A DNA stretch of 64,000 nt, from NCBI GenBank assembly GCA_024811115.1, contig JAKOGH010000399.1, forward strand, positions 62,001 through 126,000. The letters are read 5' to 3'. Shown here piece after piece: positions 36,001 through 48,326 of the stretch. The position numbers and the translations under genes are program-made. Source of the stretch: Terana coerulea (lineage: Eukaryota > Basidiomycota > Agaricomycetes > Polyporales > Phanerochaetaceae). The stretch's first letter is position 1; each line of letters begins with the position of its first letter. The notes under the pieces are model-generated. The model ran no database searches. It was not told where the DNA came from and saw nothing but the letters and a program-made list of their open reading frames with translations.

Positions 36001-39000
36001 GTAGTTATGATGGCTACAGCTTTCCTTGGTTATGTTTTACCTTATGGTCAAATGTCGCTATGGGGTGCTACAGTTATTACTAACTTATTAAGTGCAATCC
36101 CATTCTTTGGTCAAGATTTAGTTGAGTCATATATTCAAACAAAAATTTGTAGTTGCTTTGGTAATGAAGTTTTTTATTTAAAGACAACAGTTGGAGCCGT
36201 GGCCTGCGCTGTGGCCACGCCCACATCCTTCGCTGCCTCAGGCTGCGGATTCGGATTCGGTAGACCAAGACCATGCCCATCACTCCGTGAAGGTAGACCA
36301 TCCTGGAGGCGCCCAGGATCACGTACGTGATGGGCCTCAGGATTCGGTAGACCATCCTGGTCCGCAGTCTGAGGGATATCCCGACTGATAGCATCCTTAC
36401 CGGCACCTGTATTACCAACAGTAGGTACAGTTAGTGTACATGCATTAAAAAAAGGAAAAAAATAAGATTAGATAAGAAAGATTATCTATCAATACCTTAT
36501 CCCTTTATAGCTTTTTTAGTAGGTTTAATAGACGGAGACGGCTATATTCAAATACTTAAAACAACAAAAGGATTTATAACTATAAGATTGGTTATTGGTT
36601 TAAGTTTAGAAGATATTTCTACTTTAGAGTATATACATTCTGTATTAAAATTAGGGAAAATCACTATATTACGAGATTCTAAAAACCCTAGTTGTAGGTT
36701 AATAATTAATAGAACAGATTTACAAGAAATTATTTTTCCATTATTGATACATCACGGTATATTCTTTTTAACTGAAACTAGAAGAGCTCAATTTGATCTA
36801 TGTATGTTTATCTTTAAAAATGATTTAAAAATTTTTAATAATATACCAAATATTAAAGAAATACCTACAATATTTGAATTACCTGAAAACCCTTCAGGCT
36901 ATCTTAATTTAGCTTTTTTTAATAATTGGTTAGTCGGCTTTACAAACGCCGAAGGCTCTTTTTCATTAAAAGTAATAATGATGGATGTTTTCAAATAAAA
37001 CAAAGAATTCATCTTGAGTTATTTGAAGCCTTTAAACTATTATTTTTAACCACACGAAATACTTATTTTGAAAAAGGTAAATATATTCAATTTTCTCTAA
37101 GCTCTAAAACTGATATACAAAAAGTGATTAATTTTTTTCCTTTTCAGGTTATCATCCTTTAATAGGGTTAAAATGTATTCAATACTTTAAATGGTTAATT
37201 AATTTACGAGATAGTTCTCGATATAAAAATCTTAATTTTATGGGCATGCGGTATCCGCGAGCAACTAATTTAGATTAAAAAACCGGTGCCCCTCATGTAC
37301 ATGCCGCGCACTCTCGGGTCGTGTCCCAGGATGGTCTACCGAATCCTGAGTGTCGTGGTCGTGATATCACGGTTCACGGTTCACGGTTCACGGTTCCCTT
37401 GATGCGCAAGCGCAAGCTTGAACCGTGATATCTCGAGAGCTCTCGGGTACCCGGTGCAAGCATCGTACCTGGGTACGTGATCCTGAGCGCCTGCTTCTAC
37501 CCTGCTCTAGCGAATAAGGAGTAGACCATCCCCCTGCTCCAGGATGGTCTACCGAATCCTGAGGCTTTCTGCGCTCTCCCAGGATCACGTACCCAGGATA
37601 CCGCGATATCGCGACTACCTTCACGGAGTGCGCTTTCGGTAGACCATGCGCCAGGATGGTCTCCGAATCCTGAGTACATGAGGAGCGCCTTAGGCTCTAG
37701 CCTTCCCGCGCTCCTTCTTCGCTAGAGCAGGGCACGCGACAGGATCGTACGATCCCTTCCCTTTTTCTCTAGCGCTCCTTCGGTGAGCATCATCCTTCGG
37801 GTCCGGCGTCCGCACCTCAAGGATAAGGATCGCGCGGCTCTCCGTAGGCCAGCAGGATTGGGGAAGAGAAGAAGGCCACCATTAGAGCGAATAAGGGTAG
37901 CACACACACAATCGTTGTCTCGCTTGAACCATGATATCACGAGAGCTCTCGTGTCTTGCGCTCAGGCCTGGTGCATTGATATCACGGTACACGGTGCAAG
38001 CCTCGTAACGATCTCGCTTGATGGAGCTCTCGTGACCCCGGTAGGGAGACACGGTGCAAGCCTTCTCGTTCCCGTTTAAATTTATGTTAAACGATAACGG
38101 TTCCGACAACGTTTGGTAAACGGCTGCAGCCCTTTTCCACGGTAGTGATTAGTTGTCTGCCTACTTACAAAAGTTGTAAAGGCTAACTTAAGTAATAGCT
38201 GGATATAGCCAAATAATGCATGTTTTATTAGCTAACTGAAATTTTTGTTTGTTAAGATTGGCTCCTTAAAACAGTAATGTTTTAGAGGCAAATGGGGAAA
38301 ATTGCAAGGACGTCTTAATTAACCAGGTACGGCATGTACGATGCTTGCACCGGGTACCCGAGAGCTCTCTTGCGCTTGAACCGTGATATCACGAGGCATG
38401 CGGTACCGCGAGCCTCCCAGGATGGTCTACCGAATCCTGAGTACATGGTGCATTGATATCGCGGTTCAAGCTTGCGCTTGCGCATCAAGGGATATCCCGA
38501 GAGACGCGGATATCCGCAGACCCCCCTAATTAAGATTATTTGCAGCGGAGCTTGACCTGGTATTAGTGCCTTGTCCAAAGGATTGAGGCTATAAACTATA
38601 AATTTAATTATAAAAAGGGTCAAGAACGTTCAACGACTAATGAGTGAGTTATACCAACAATAAGCTCGACACGAAAACCCCACAACCAATATGAATTGTT
38701 TATTGGTTGAAGACATAGTCTAAACATCGTTAACCGATGACGATAGAGATTAAATACTCTATTATTAATTATTTTGTAATCTGGGGGGTTTCAGTGTAAG
38801 TAACGCAACATTAAATAGATTTTTCTCTTTACACTATTTATTACCTTTCCTATTAGCTGCTTTAGCTGTTGCCCACTTAATTGCTCAATATGAAGGGCCT
38901 ATTTAGCGAATGAAATATTCGAAAAAATTGAATATAACTATATGCTGGAAAGTCCTAAAATTTAATTTACGCTAGATAATAAACATATTTTTTTTTAGCG

Positions 39001-42000
39001 TAACAACAATTAAAATAACAGTGCCTCAGGATCAGGCTGGAGCTCTCGGGATTTGGTAGGCCATCCCGGTGCAAGCCCAGGATCATTTTTTTTATCCTGG
39101 ATGCTCTAGCGAAGCGGGATATTCCGACTGACACCTGCGGTACACGATAAATGGACAATCAGCAGGAAAATAATATTTTAAATTAAAATATTTACCTCAG
39201 AGACTATATGTTAAATATCCCTTTAACATCTGCAGGTCCCGGTCTTGCGCTTTGCCATGATACATGAGGACACCGTGTATCATGAGGAGCATGCTCCATG
39301 TACCAGATAGCATTGATATCACGGTTCCATGCTTGCTCCATGATACATGATGCCCTCATGTATCATGGCAAAGCGCAAGACCCGACTGACACCTGGTCCT
39401 GGTGAATGTCGTACCTGACTGGTACTTTAATAATAACCAGGAACCTGTATGTTTATTAGGATAAAGATATAGCCCAATCCTATTCTTAATGGAATAGTTT
39501 TATTGCTACACATATTGAAAAAACAGTGTACTACTTTTTCAGGCCGTGGCCTCTGGCCTTACAACCATAGCATTAGATCTTTTTATTCTAGTTTAAGTTT
39601 AAAAAAGAAAGATTAACCAAATTAGAACGATCTAAATTTATATTAGATGGTCATTTAAAACAAGTATTAGTAGGCAATATACTTGGGGATGTTTATATGA
39701 GAAGATCTTCAATTAAAGCTAATACTAGAATTGTTTTTAGACAGGGCTCCATAAATGCTGAATATTTATTACATTTACCTGGCGCTCAGGCTGCGGTAGC
39801 CCATCACCCAGGATACATGCTGCAGGTACCTGATCCTGAATCGCGGTATCCTGGGTACGTGATCCTGATTAGTTTATTCCAAAATTTTGTAGCTAGTCCT
39901 CCTTCAGTTACAACTATTACAGATTCAGCTACAGGACCAGGGTGCGTGAGCCGATCCTGACATACTCGGTATAATCTAAGTTTTACTACTTTATCTTTAC
40001 CCTGTTTTAATCCATTATATGAAAAATTTTATGTTAATGGAAAAAAGATCAGGTACCTGGGTACCGGCTAATATTGCCGATCTTTTACTTCGGTAAGTTT
40101 AGCATATTGAATTATGGATGACGGAGGTTTTACGGGAAATGGTTTAAAGTTGTATGCTAATGCTTTTAGTCCCAGGCGCTCCTCATGTACATGCATGGGC
40201 TACCGCAAGCTGCGGATGCTCGCGGAATGCGGTATCCGCGAGCTTGCGGTAGCCCATACACCAGGATGGTCTCCGAATCCTGAGTACATGAGCCCATGCC
40301 CATCACTCCGTGAAGGTAGTCGCGATATCGCGGTATCCTGGGTACGTGATCCTGATAAGATGAACTAAAATTACTAGTTGAAGCTCTGGATAAAAATTTC
40401 TCTCTTAAAGCCTCTATACATAAAAGTTCTATTGAAAACCAGCAAACCCTATACATATCTAAAAAACAATTACCTTTAGTTATAGATTTAGTTAGAGAAC
40501 ATGTGCAACCAAGTATGCTGTATAAATTAAATATTAATCAACAATAAAAAATTTTTTGCTTCATACACATGGATCTAATAATCCTAATGGAATTGGATCT
40601 ACAAGTGACAGATATTCAATGCACCCTTACTTTACTTTCAAAGATCTTGTAACTATCTTTTTTTTCTTCCTTGTTTTATCTATTATAGTTTTCTATTACC
40701 CTAATTTACTGGGTCACTCGGATAACTATATTCCAGCTAATCCAATGCAAACACCTCCTTCAATTGTTCCTGAATGGTATAGAAGTCAAAAGATGCCATG
40801 CTTAAGATAAATCTTATGAATAATTAACTTTACTATATGCTGGAAATTCCTAAAGACTTGAAGATCTGACCCTATCCCAAATACCAGGCTTTGCGGTAGC
40901 CCATCACCGGGATACCGCGATTCAGGATCAGGTACCTGCAGCATGTACTCAGGTACCTGGCGATGGCCGCGACTACCGAATCCCGAGAGCCCCATCAAAG
41001 CATTGTCGTGTCGTGGTCGTGTCGTGTCGTGTCCCAGGTACCTGAGTGTCGTGATATCACGGTTCACGGTTCACGGTTCACGGTTCACGGTTCACGGTTC
41101 ACCGTTTACGGTTTACGGGTCTCATGATATCATGGGACCGTGATCCTGATAAATAATAAAATAATAAAAATTTCAAGTATGTAACAATGGACAATCAGCA
41201 GGGAACCTAAATAAATTATGTATTTTATATTTAATCATTTATTTTATGACCCTCAGAGATAATACGTAAAGCTCCTAAAATAAGTTTATTAATAATTATA
41301 ATAGCTTTTGTTTCTGTTTATTCTTCTTCTTCTTCGTATTTTTTAGATAGACAGCCTTACAATGTGGAAGGCTGTAGTGACGATAGAAGGCGCGGTAGGC
41401 GCCTTCAGCGCTGAAGGCACCTACCGCGCCTTCAGCCTCCTGCCTTCCCCAGGCTTGCGGTAGCCCATCAGGCGCACGTACAGCTCCAGGTATCTGAGTA
41501 CGCCAGGATGGTCTACCGAATCCTGAGAGGGTCCGGATCCTGACCCGCGCCCCAGGCTTGCGGTAGCCCATCAGGCTTGCGGAGCTCCATCACGTACGTG
41601 ATCCTGATCCTTACTCCCTCATTTATAAAAAAGCTTTTGGTAAGCTTATTTTAGGATGAAGACATTATCCAACCATTATAAATAACAATGGATTATTATT
41701 ATCGTGCTCCGTGCACAGGAGGACGTACGTGGCTGGGGTTCCGCCTCAGGTACCTCCCCTTGATGCGCAAGCGCAAGCTTGTCAGGATCAGGTACCTGCG
41801 CCTGGCGCATCGGCTCACGCAACCACGACCCCGGTAGTGGGCTATCGCAGAGTAGTGATGCCCATCATTGATCCAGGTTGCAGTCGGGATATCCCTCAGG
41901 CTGCGGACCAGGATGGTCTACCGAATCCTGAGGCCCATCACGTCCGTGATCCTGATCCTTAGAAAACATGTTTAGCGTGTACTCAGGCTGCGGTTGCTCG

Positions 42001-43848
42001 CGGAATGCGGTATCTGCGAGCTTGCGGTAGCCCATACACCAGGATGGTCTCCGAATCCTGAGTACATGAGCCCATGCCCATCGCTAGTGATCCTGGGCGC
42101 GGATATCCGCAGGGGGGAAGGAAATAAAGAAGGGCGGGAGCAGAAAAATTTTTTAAAATGTTCCATCCATAAACATCAAAAAGGTGAAAGAATCTACATA
42201 TGGGAAGAAAGCATGGAGTGCTTAAGAAACAATATTTCACAGTTTATGCTTAAAGATATGCTTTATAAAATAAATTACAATTAGGCATAAGGCTTCGGTA
42301 GACCATCCTCAGCAGTGGAAGGCGCGGGGAACGGAAAAGGATGGTCTACCGAAGCCTTATCCGTTACCCGCGCCTCAGGATCACGATCCTCTCAGGATTC
42401 GGTAGACCATCCTGGCGTACTCAGGTACCTGGGGCTGTACGTGCGCATGATGGGCTACCGCAAGCCTGGGGAGGCTGGTGCTGTCACGTACGTGGAGCAA
42501 GCCTAATGCCTTCCACATCCTTTTCCATCCCTCCCCCTTCGCTCCCGTGATATCACGACAGCGTAGGCTTGCTCCACGTACGTGACAGCTCCATCCTTCC
42601 GCCTAACACTACTGCCTATTTCCTCCGTCCAGGCACCTTATATCTTTCAGTAATAATTAAAAACCAAAAATACCAGGCTTGCACCGGGTACCCTCAGGAT
42701 GGTCTACCGAATCCTGGGAGAGCTCTCTTGATGATGGGCATCACTACTCTGCGGTAGCCCATTACCGGGGTCGTGGTTGCGTGAGCCGATGCAAGCAAGC
42801 GCTCCTCCCAGGTACCTGAGTACTCAGGCTGCGGCTGCGGATTCGGTAGACCATGCCCATGCCCAGCACTCCGTGAAGGAGACCATCCTGGCTTGCTCGC
42901 GGTACCGCATGCCCATCCTGGGCATGCTCGCGGATACCGCATTCCGCGAGCAAGCCTGGTGCACGGGTCCCAGGATCACTAGTGATGGGCATGGGCTCAT
43001 GTACTCAGGATTCGGAGACCATCCTGGTGTATGGGCTACCGCAAGCTCGCGGATACCGCATTCCGCGAGCAACCGCAGCCTGAGGGATATCCCGCGTCGA
43101 GCGCATTGGCCAGGATGGTCTACCTTCACGGAGTGATGGGCATGGGCTCATGTACTCAGGATTCGGAGACCATCCTGGTGTATGGGCTACCGCAAGCTCG
43201 CGGATACCGCATTCCGCGAGCAACCGCAGCCTGAATCACGGTTCACGTACCCAGGATACCGCGATATCGCGACATCAGGATCATGTACACCATGATTCGC
43301 TAGAGCATCGTCGTGTCGTGAACCGTAATATTAATGCTTTGCGGTAGCCCATCACCGGGTACCCGAGAGCCCTCATGTATCATGGCAAAGCGCAAGACAC
43401 GGTTCACGGGGAGCGCCAGGGGGCCAGGGTGCATGAGCCGATCCTGATGACCATCCAGAGATCCTGAGAATTGAGTGATTTTTTAGGATAATTTAAAATT
43501 TAATAATTTCAAATTGATCTTTTACCTTTCTATGCAATTTTAAGATCTATTCCAAACAAATTGCTAGGAGTTATTGCAATGTTTGGTTCATTATTAATAT
43601 TATTAATACTTCCTTTAACTGATTTATCTAGAGTTAGAGGGGCAACATTCAGACCAGCTATGAAATTATTTTTCTGGTTCTTTGTTGTAAATTTTTTTAT
43701 ATTAATGTGGATCGGATCTCAACACCCTAATTCACCTTATGTTGAAATAGGACAAATTTCTACAGCCTTTTATTTCCTATGGTTCTTAGCTATAGTACCA
43801 GTATTAGGTGTAGCTGAAAACACAGCAATGGATATTGCTACTGAATAA
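33093..43848 (+). CDS. cob: apocytochrome b (5 exons)
   Basis: Membrane subunit of complex III carrying haems bL and bH and both quinone sites. Exons: 33093-33377 (95 codons; [16 protein letters not shown] with Trp from TGA at 33180-33182, ends FIFVYA); 35923-36127 ([31 protein letters not shown], ends GQDLVE plus one base); 38774-38885 ([27 protein letters not shown]); 40559-40780 (LHTHGSNNP, ends SIVPEWY, the PEWY motif); 43519-43848 ([20 protein letters not shown] to TAA). The sum is 1,154 nt, and one extra G in the G6 run at 38783-38788 gives 384 aa, the normal length. Haem histidines are present in exons 1-3. Junctions follow group I convention (exon ends in T). Confidence 0.95.
33378..35922 (+). 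other. group I intron cob-i1
   Basis: Interrupts cob between VYA and HIARGLYYG. The 5' side carries a LAGLIDADG ORF. Core-like elements follow: a CTATATGCTAAAA segment near 35225 and TTAGCAAGGAAAATTT with AACGATCATACGCC at 35320-35360. A palindromic block at 35460-35885 sits just before the 3' splice site. Confidence 0.75.
33685..34980 (+). CDS. LAGLIDADG endonuclease with C-terminal DNA-binding module, in cob-i1
   Basis: Motif 1 is [20 protein letters not shown], motif 2 [17 protein letters not shown], each with its acidic residue. The C-terminal part, [16 protein letters not shown] and [19 protein letters not shown], resembles the NUMOD-type DNA-binding module found in some homing endonucleases. 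The frame breaks once near 34241 (one base missing, after ITQK). A 46-bp CAGGAT...ATCCTG hairpin lies at 34331-34376 without stops. A second insert at about 34848-34895 splits the C-terminal module. The native start is hidden by palindromes at 33560-33690. Confidence 0.8.
36473..37278 (+). CDS. LAGLIDADG homing endonuclease in cob-i2
   Basis: Motif 1 is [17 protein letters not shown], motif 2 is [17 protein letters not shown]. Intermediate text such as [20 protein letters not shown] and [20 protein letters not shown] is typical of the family. Two one-base shortfalls, in T5 at 36959-36963 and T7 at 37132-37138, split it into three ORFs. The C-terminus carries the 20-bp mini-element GCATGCGGTATCCGCGAGCA at 37244-37263 in frame, followed by TNLD and TAA at 37278. 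Acidic catalytic residues are present. Confidence 0.8.
38316..38533. mobile_element. GC-rich palindromic insertion with TAATTAA flanks
   Basis: About 204 bp of palindromic modules split the conserved core of cob-i2. The left boundary is TAATTAA (38316-38322), the right boundary TAATTAA (38527-38533), a 7-bp direct repeat like the ACTGGTC pair at 4720/4888. Inside lies the common composite GCACCGGGTACCCGAGAGCTC ... TGATATCACG ... CAAGCGCAAG with CGCGGATATCCGC at the end. The flanks being AT-rich makes chance agreement possible. Confidence 0.6.
38886..40558 (+). other. group I intron cob-i3
   Basis: Interrupts cob between HLIA and LHTHG. Elements in order: CTATATGCTGGAAAGTCC near 38938, ATCAGCAGGAAAATAATA near 39157, CCTCAGAGACTATATG near 39194. 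A fragmented LAGLIDADG type 2 ORF follows (39598-40547). A palindromic block with GATACATGA inverted repeats lies between core parts (39010-39160, 39240-39420). Confidence 0.8.
39598..40547 (+). pseudogene. LAGLIDADG (type 2) endonuclease, fragmented, in cob-i3
   Basis: Pieces in order: [20 protein letters not shown] (39650-39780); [42 protein letters not shown] then [19 protein letters not shown], where the Trp is TGA; and [20 protein letters not shown] ending in TAA at 40547. Palindromic inserts interrupt at about 39781-39870, 39932-39960, 40048-40068 and 40172-40352, and one A is missing near 40087. Not translatable as one protein in this sequence. Confidence 0.78.
40781..43518 (+). other. 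group I intron cob-i4
   Basis: Interrupts cob right after PEWY. Core elements: CTATATGCTGGAAATTCC near 40834, ATCAGCAGGGAACC near 41194, CCTCAGAGATAATACG near 41250. No endonuclease ORF was recognised. It is almost filled by palindromic modules (40885-41145, 41330-41610, 41710-42125, 42300-42600, 42675-43470), making it the longest cob intron. Confidence 0.75.
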
Positions 43849-45253
43849 AAAAGATTTAAATTCGACACCTTATTTCTTAAGGATTCGGTAGACCTTCCTT
43901 ACACCCAGGTACGATGCTTGACGGGGCTCCGCTCCTCCCAGGTACCTGAGTACTCAGGCTGCGGATGCGGAAGCCCATGCCCAGCACTCCGTGAAGGAGA
44001 CCATCCTGGCTTGCTCGCGGAATGCGGTATCCGCGAGCTTGCGGTAGCCCATACACCAGGATGGTCTCCGAATCCTGAGTACATGAGCCCATCAATCACA
44101 TCCGTGGCGGCTACCGCAGCCTGGTGCACGAGTACCCGAGCTTGCTCCAGGGTGATGCGCTAGGGTACCCGTGCTTGCGCTTGCGCCTCAAGTATCAGGA
44201 TCAGGTACCTGCGCCTGGCAGCCGATCCTGATGCCCTGGGCATCACTACTCTGCGGTAGCCCACTACCGGGGTCGTGGTTGCGTGAGCCGATGCGCCAAA
44301 TACCTGACAAGCTTGCGCTTGCGCATCAAGGGATATCCCGAGAGGCACGTATCACGGCCGGTAGGCTTGCGGAGCTCCATCCTTCACAGTACGACCTATT
44401 ACCATGGTCTGAGGCTACGATAACGATAGCACTATTAAGCCTTAAGACTTAAAGTTAAAACGACATATAATTAAAAAAAAAAAAATTAGGGTAATTTAGG
44501 GTATCTCCTTACCCCCCTTTATATTTTAGTTTCGTGTTCCGGGTCCGAATCCTGAGTCAGGGTCACGGAGTGCGCACCCAGGTACCTGAACGTGATCCTG
44601 GGGGCCTGGTCCTGATAGCACCCTGGGAACACAGGGCCAGGTGCCGTGAACCGTGATACAATGCTTGCGGAGCTCCATCAAGCGCAAGACACGAGCCAGG
44701 TACCTTCAAGGTGCTGCCAGGAGCCAGGATGGTCTACCTAACACGCTCAGGATTCGGTAGACCATCCTGGGTGATGGGCTAACGCAGCCTGAGACCCTGG
44801 GAGGAGCGGTAACGGAACGGAGAGATTATTACTAAGTATTTATTTTTTTCTGATATAAATAAAAGAGAATAACTATAAACAAAACTTTAATAAAAGGACA
44901 ATCGGGATCAGCCATGTACCGGGATCACGGACGTGCGCCTGTTGAACGCTGGATCAGCCATGTACCAGGATCACGGACGTGCGCCTGTTGAACGCAGGAT
45001 CAGGTGTCAGTCTCAGGTTCAGGGCCGGGAACCGTCTCTGTGGATATCCGCGCCCAGGTACCTGAGTACACGCTAACCGCAATATTGCTCAGGATTCGGT
45101 AGTCCCAGGATGGTCTACCGAATCCTGAGCGTCGTTAAACACGGTTCTTCGCTAGAGCATCGGTATCCTGGGACACGGATCACGACCCGCTCTTGGCGTA
45201 CATGAGGACCTTATATCTTTCAGTAATAATTAAAAACCAAAAATACCAGGCTT
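42635..45253. repeat. duplicated AT-rich 43-bp segment beside palindromes
   Basis: ACCTTATATCTTTCAGTAAT with the following TAAAAACCAAAAATACCAGG is present at 42635-42678 in cob-i4 and again at 45208-45253 in the spacer after cob. It is not a palindrome; each copy is followed by a different palindromic block (GCACCGGGTACC versus GCGGTAGCCCATCACC). Ordinary host DNA therefore seems to have been copied along with an element. Confidence 0.75.
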
Positions 45254-45573
45254 TGCGGTAGCCCATCACCGGGATACCGCGATTCAGGATCAGGTACCTG
45301 CAGCATGTACTCAGGTACCTGGCGATGGCCGCGACTACCGAATCCCGAGAGCCCCCTCAAAGCATTGTCGTGTCGTGGTCGTGTCGTGTCCCAGGTACCT
45401 GAGTGTCGTGATATCACGGTTCACGGTTCACGGTTCACGGTTCACGGTTCATGGTTCACGATTTACGGTTCACGTCCGTGATCCTGGAGCACGATAGCCT
45501 TACACCTGGCCGCATCCTGTCCTGGTGCAAGCCTGGTGCAAGCCTGGTGTAATAATAAATATTAAGTATAATA
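43849..45573. repeat. spacer cob to trnA
   Basis: No gene seen. It contains palindromic blocks, an AT-rich island at 44440-44520, a further one at 44820-44900, and a 46-bp tandem duplication at 44905-44996 (unit starts GGATCAGCCATGTACC). The block at 45245-45460 nearly repeats 40885-41100 of cob-i4. Confidence 0.7.
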
Positions 45574-45648
45574 GGAGGGGAAATAGGATAATTGGTAATC
45601 GGTTATATTTGCAATATAAAATATGATAGTTCGAATCTATCTTTCTCC
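45574..45648 (+). tRNA. trnA: tRNA-Ala (UGC)
   Basis: The 75-nt cloverleaf has acceptor GGAGGGG/CTTTCTCC with G-U pairs, anticodon arm TTATA-TTTGCAA-TATAA and T-loop TTCGAAT. Confidence 0.9.
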
Positions 45649-46151
45649 ATATATATGTAATCCTGGGCTGTGGCTCTCGTTGTCTGCCCCAGGTACCTGC
45701 AAACTCGAAACGAGGCATAATGCGGATACTCAGGGCCAGGTTGCAGGATCAGGATCACGACCCTCAGGTACCTTATAAGCCTGGGACCCCGACACGACAC
45801 CCAGGTACCTTCCGTGCTCTCTCAGGATTCGGTAGACCATCCTGGGGGTCGTGATATCACGGTTCCCTTGATGCGCAAGCGCAAGCTTGAACCGTGATAT
45901 CAATGCACCATGTACTCAGGATTCGGTAGACCATCCTGGGAGGCTCGCGGTACCGCATGCCTCGTGATATCACGGTTCAAGCGCAAGAGAGCTCTCGGGT
46001 ACCCGGTGCAAGCATCGTACCTGAAGTACGATAGCCTGGTCCTGCATACTACAATCACCACCCTCTATCTTTAAGAATCGTAGCACTACGATTCTTAATA
46101 ATCCGGTTACGAAGGCCCCGTGTGGGGGAGGGTGGCTTCATAAACTTAATA

Positions 46152-46222
46152 GCCTGGGTAGCTTAATGGTAGAAGCACAAATTTGAAGCATTTGAGAAAT
46201 GAGTTCAATTCTCTTTCTGGGC
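46152..46222 (+). tRNA. trnF: tRNA-Phe (GAA)
   Basis: The 71-nt cloverleaf has acceptor GCCTGGG/TCTGGGC with wobble pairs, anticodon arm CAAAT-TTGAAGC-ATTTG and T-arm GAGTTCAATTC. Confidence 0.9.
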
Positions 46223-46479
46223 AAAATTCAACAAATCCTTTATTTCTTTGCATCTCTCAGGATCACGGAGTCTCAGGTGTCAGGCTGGAGCTCTCGGGAT
46301 TCGGTAGACCATCCCGGTGCAAGCTCAGGTACGACATGTACTCAGGTACCCGGGAGGAGGGATATCCCGACTGAACCTGGGAGACACGACCTCCAGGTAC
46401 GATGAACCGTGATATCACTCAGGATCAGGGTGCGTGAGCCGATCCTGGGCCTGGGAGAGCTCTCGTACCGTGAATCGTG

Positions 46480-47910
46480 ATACAATGATGGGGCTCTCGG
46501 GTACCCGGTGCAAGCAAGCGCAAGACAATGCTTGAAGGGGCTCTCTTGCGTTTACGCATTGGACACGGTGATGGGCTACCGCAAAGCAAGAGACACGGTG
46601 ACCGTGAACCGTGAACCGTGAACCGTGATATCAATGCCCCAGGCCTGAGCGCAAGACGCGAACGACACGATGCAAGCTTGCGCTTGCGCATCAAGGGAAC
46701 CGTGAACCGTGAACCGTGCTCTCAGACTTATGAGGTACCTGGGGAGCTCCATCACGTACGTGATCCTGGCACGACCCTCAGGTACCCGGGACACGACCCG
46801 AGAGCACCTGGCTGTACTTTATAAAAATACCTAAATTATACAGGGTCTATAGCCGGAATAGTTTAATTGGTTAAAACGAATTCCTTGTAAGAATTTGTTA
46901 TTGGTTCGAGTCCAATTTTTGGCTAATAAAAAAATCTATGTGGCCACGTACCTCATGTACGCCAGGATGGTTATGTGTCTCTCAGTCAGGTGTCAGGTGG
47001 CGTGTCGGGAACCGTCTCTGCGGATATCCGCGCCCAGGTACCTGAGTACACGCTAACCGCAATATTGATGCTTGATGAGGCTCTCGTGTCTTGCGCTCAG
47101 GCCTGGTGCATTGATATCACGGTACACGGTGATGGGCTACCGCAAAGCAAGACACGGTTCACGACCCGGTTCACGAGCCAGGATGCTATAAGGGTCAGGT
47201 GTCCCTCCCTCGTGTACACGCCTTATGTTGCTTTGCGGTAGCCCATCACCGGGATACCGCGATTCTGGATCAGGTACCTGCAGCATGTACTCAGGTACCT
47301 GGCGATGGCCGCGACTACCGAATCCCGAGAGCTCTCGTGATATCACGGTTCACTCCGTGATCCTGACCCGCTCCTGCGCCTGGGAACCGTAATATTGCGG
47401 TTAACGAGTCACTGCTATTTTTAATATCTAGGCCACACAACTTTAATTATAATTAATTTACATATTTTCAATTTATTTTTTTTTTATATTTATCAGGTAC
47501 TTTAAAGTAAAAATTTTTTTTTAATATCTAACCCTGCAACCACCTTTCAACAATGACCCTTTTTAGCTATAGTTAAGGATCCCAGGATGGTCATGTGTCG
47601 TGAACCGGGATATCCCGATACTTGCCCGCGGTCAGGCGCCCAGGATGCTGTCGTGAATCATAATATTAATTATGGAGCTCTCGGGTACCCGGATGATGGG
47701 GCTCTCGTACCGTGAACCGTGATACAATGATGGGGCTCTCGGGTACCCGGTGCAAGCAAGCGCAAGACAATGCTTGAAGGGGCTCTCTTGCGTTTACGCA
47801 TTGGACACGGTGATGGGCTACCGCAAAGCAAGAGACACGGTGACCGTGAACCGTGAATCGTGAACCGTGATATCAATGCACCAGGCCTGAGCGCTAGACA
47901 CGAACGACAC
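46480..47910. repeat. pair of about 200-bp near-identical composite blocks
   Basis: Copies at about 46480-46690 and 47695-47905, both running from ATACAATGATGGGGCTCTCG through GGTACCCGGTGCAAGC, GCATTGGACACGGTGATGGG and AACCGTG units to AAGCTTGCGCTTGCGCATCA. They bracket trnT. Differences are few. Confidence 0.85.
46851..46924 (+). tRNA. trnT: tRNA-Thr (UGU)
   Basis: The 74-nt cloverleaf has acceptor AGCCGGA/TTTGGCT, anticodon arm AATTC-CTTGTAA-GAATT and T-loop TTCGAGT. Confidence 0.92.
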
Positions 47911-48326
47911 GATGCAAGCTTGCGCTTGCGCATCAAGAAACGGGAGGTACCTGGTGCGAATCCTGACGGACGTGATCCTGGCAGTACCATGGAGGTACCT
48001 GGCCCCATCCTGAGTGAACCGTGATATCACGAGAGCTCTCGGGATTCGGTAGACCAGCCTGGTGCAACCCTGGTCCACGTCGTCGAGGCCAGATGCGGGC
48101 CACAAACGCCAGGTTGCAGGATCAGGTTGTAACCGGATCCTGCAACCTGATCCTGCAACCTGATCCTGACAACATGATACAAGGAGGTGGACACGATCAG
48201 GTACCAGGCGGCCTCGAGACCACGTTACCCCAGCGCACCTGTACATCGCCTCGCGCAGTTGGAAGAATGATGCCTTATATAAACAAGCACACAGTAAAAA
48301 AAAAAATTTTTTTTTATTTTATTTTA

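Larger units (their letters stand above)
36128..38773 (+). other. group I intron cob-i2
   Basis: Interrupts cob after GQDLVE. The 5' part holds a LAGLIDADG ORF (36473-37278), the middle palindromes (37290-38100), the 3' part a clear catalytic core: GGGGAAAATTGCAAGGACGTC near 38293, GTTCAACGACTAATGAGTGAGTT near 38628, and GTTGAAGACATAGTCTAA near 38708, shortly before exon 3. A GC-rich element with TAATTAA flanks interrupts the core at 38323-38526. Confidence 0.85.
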
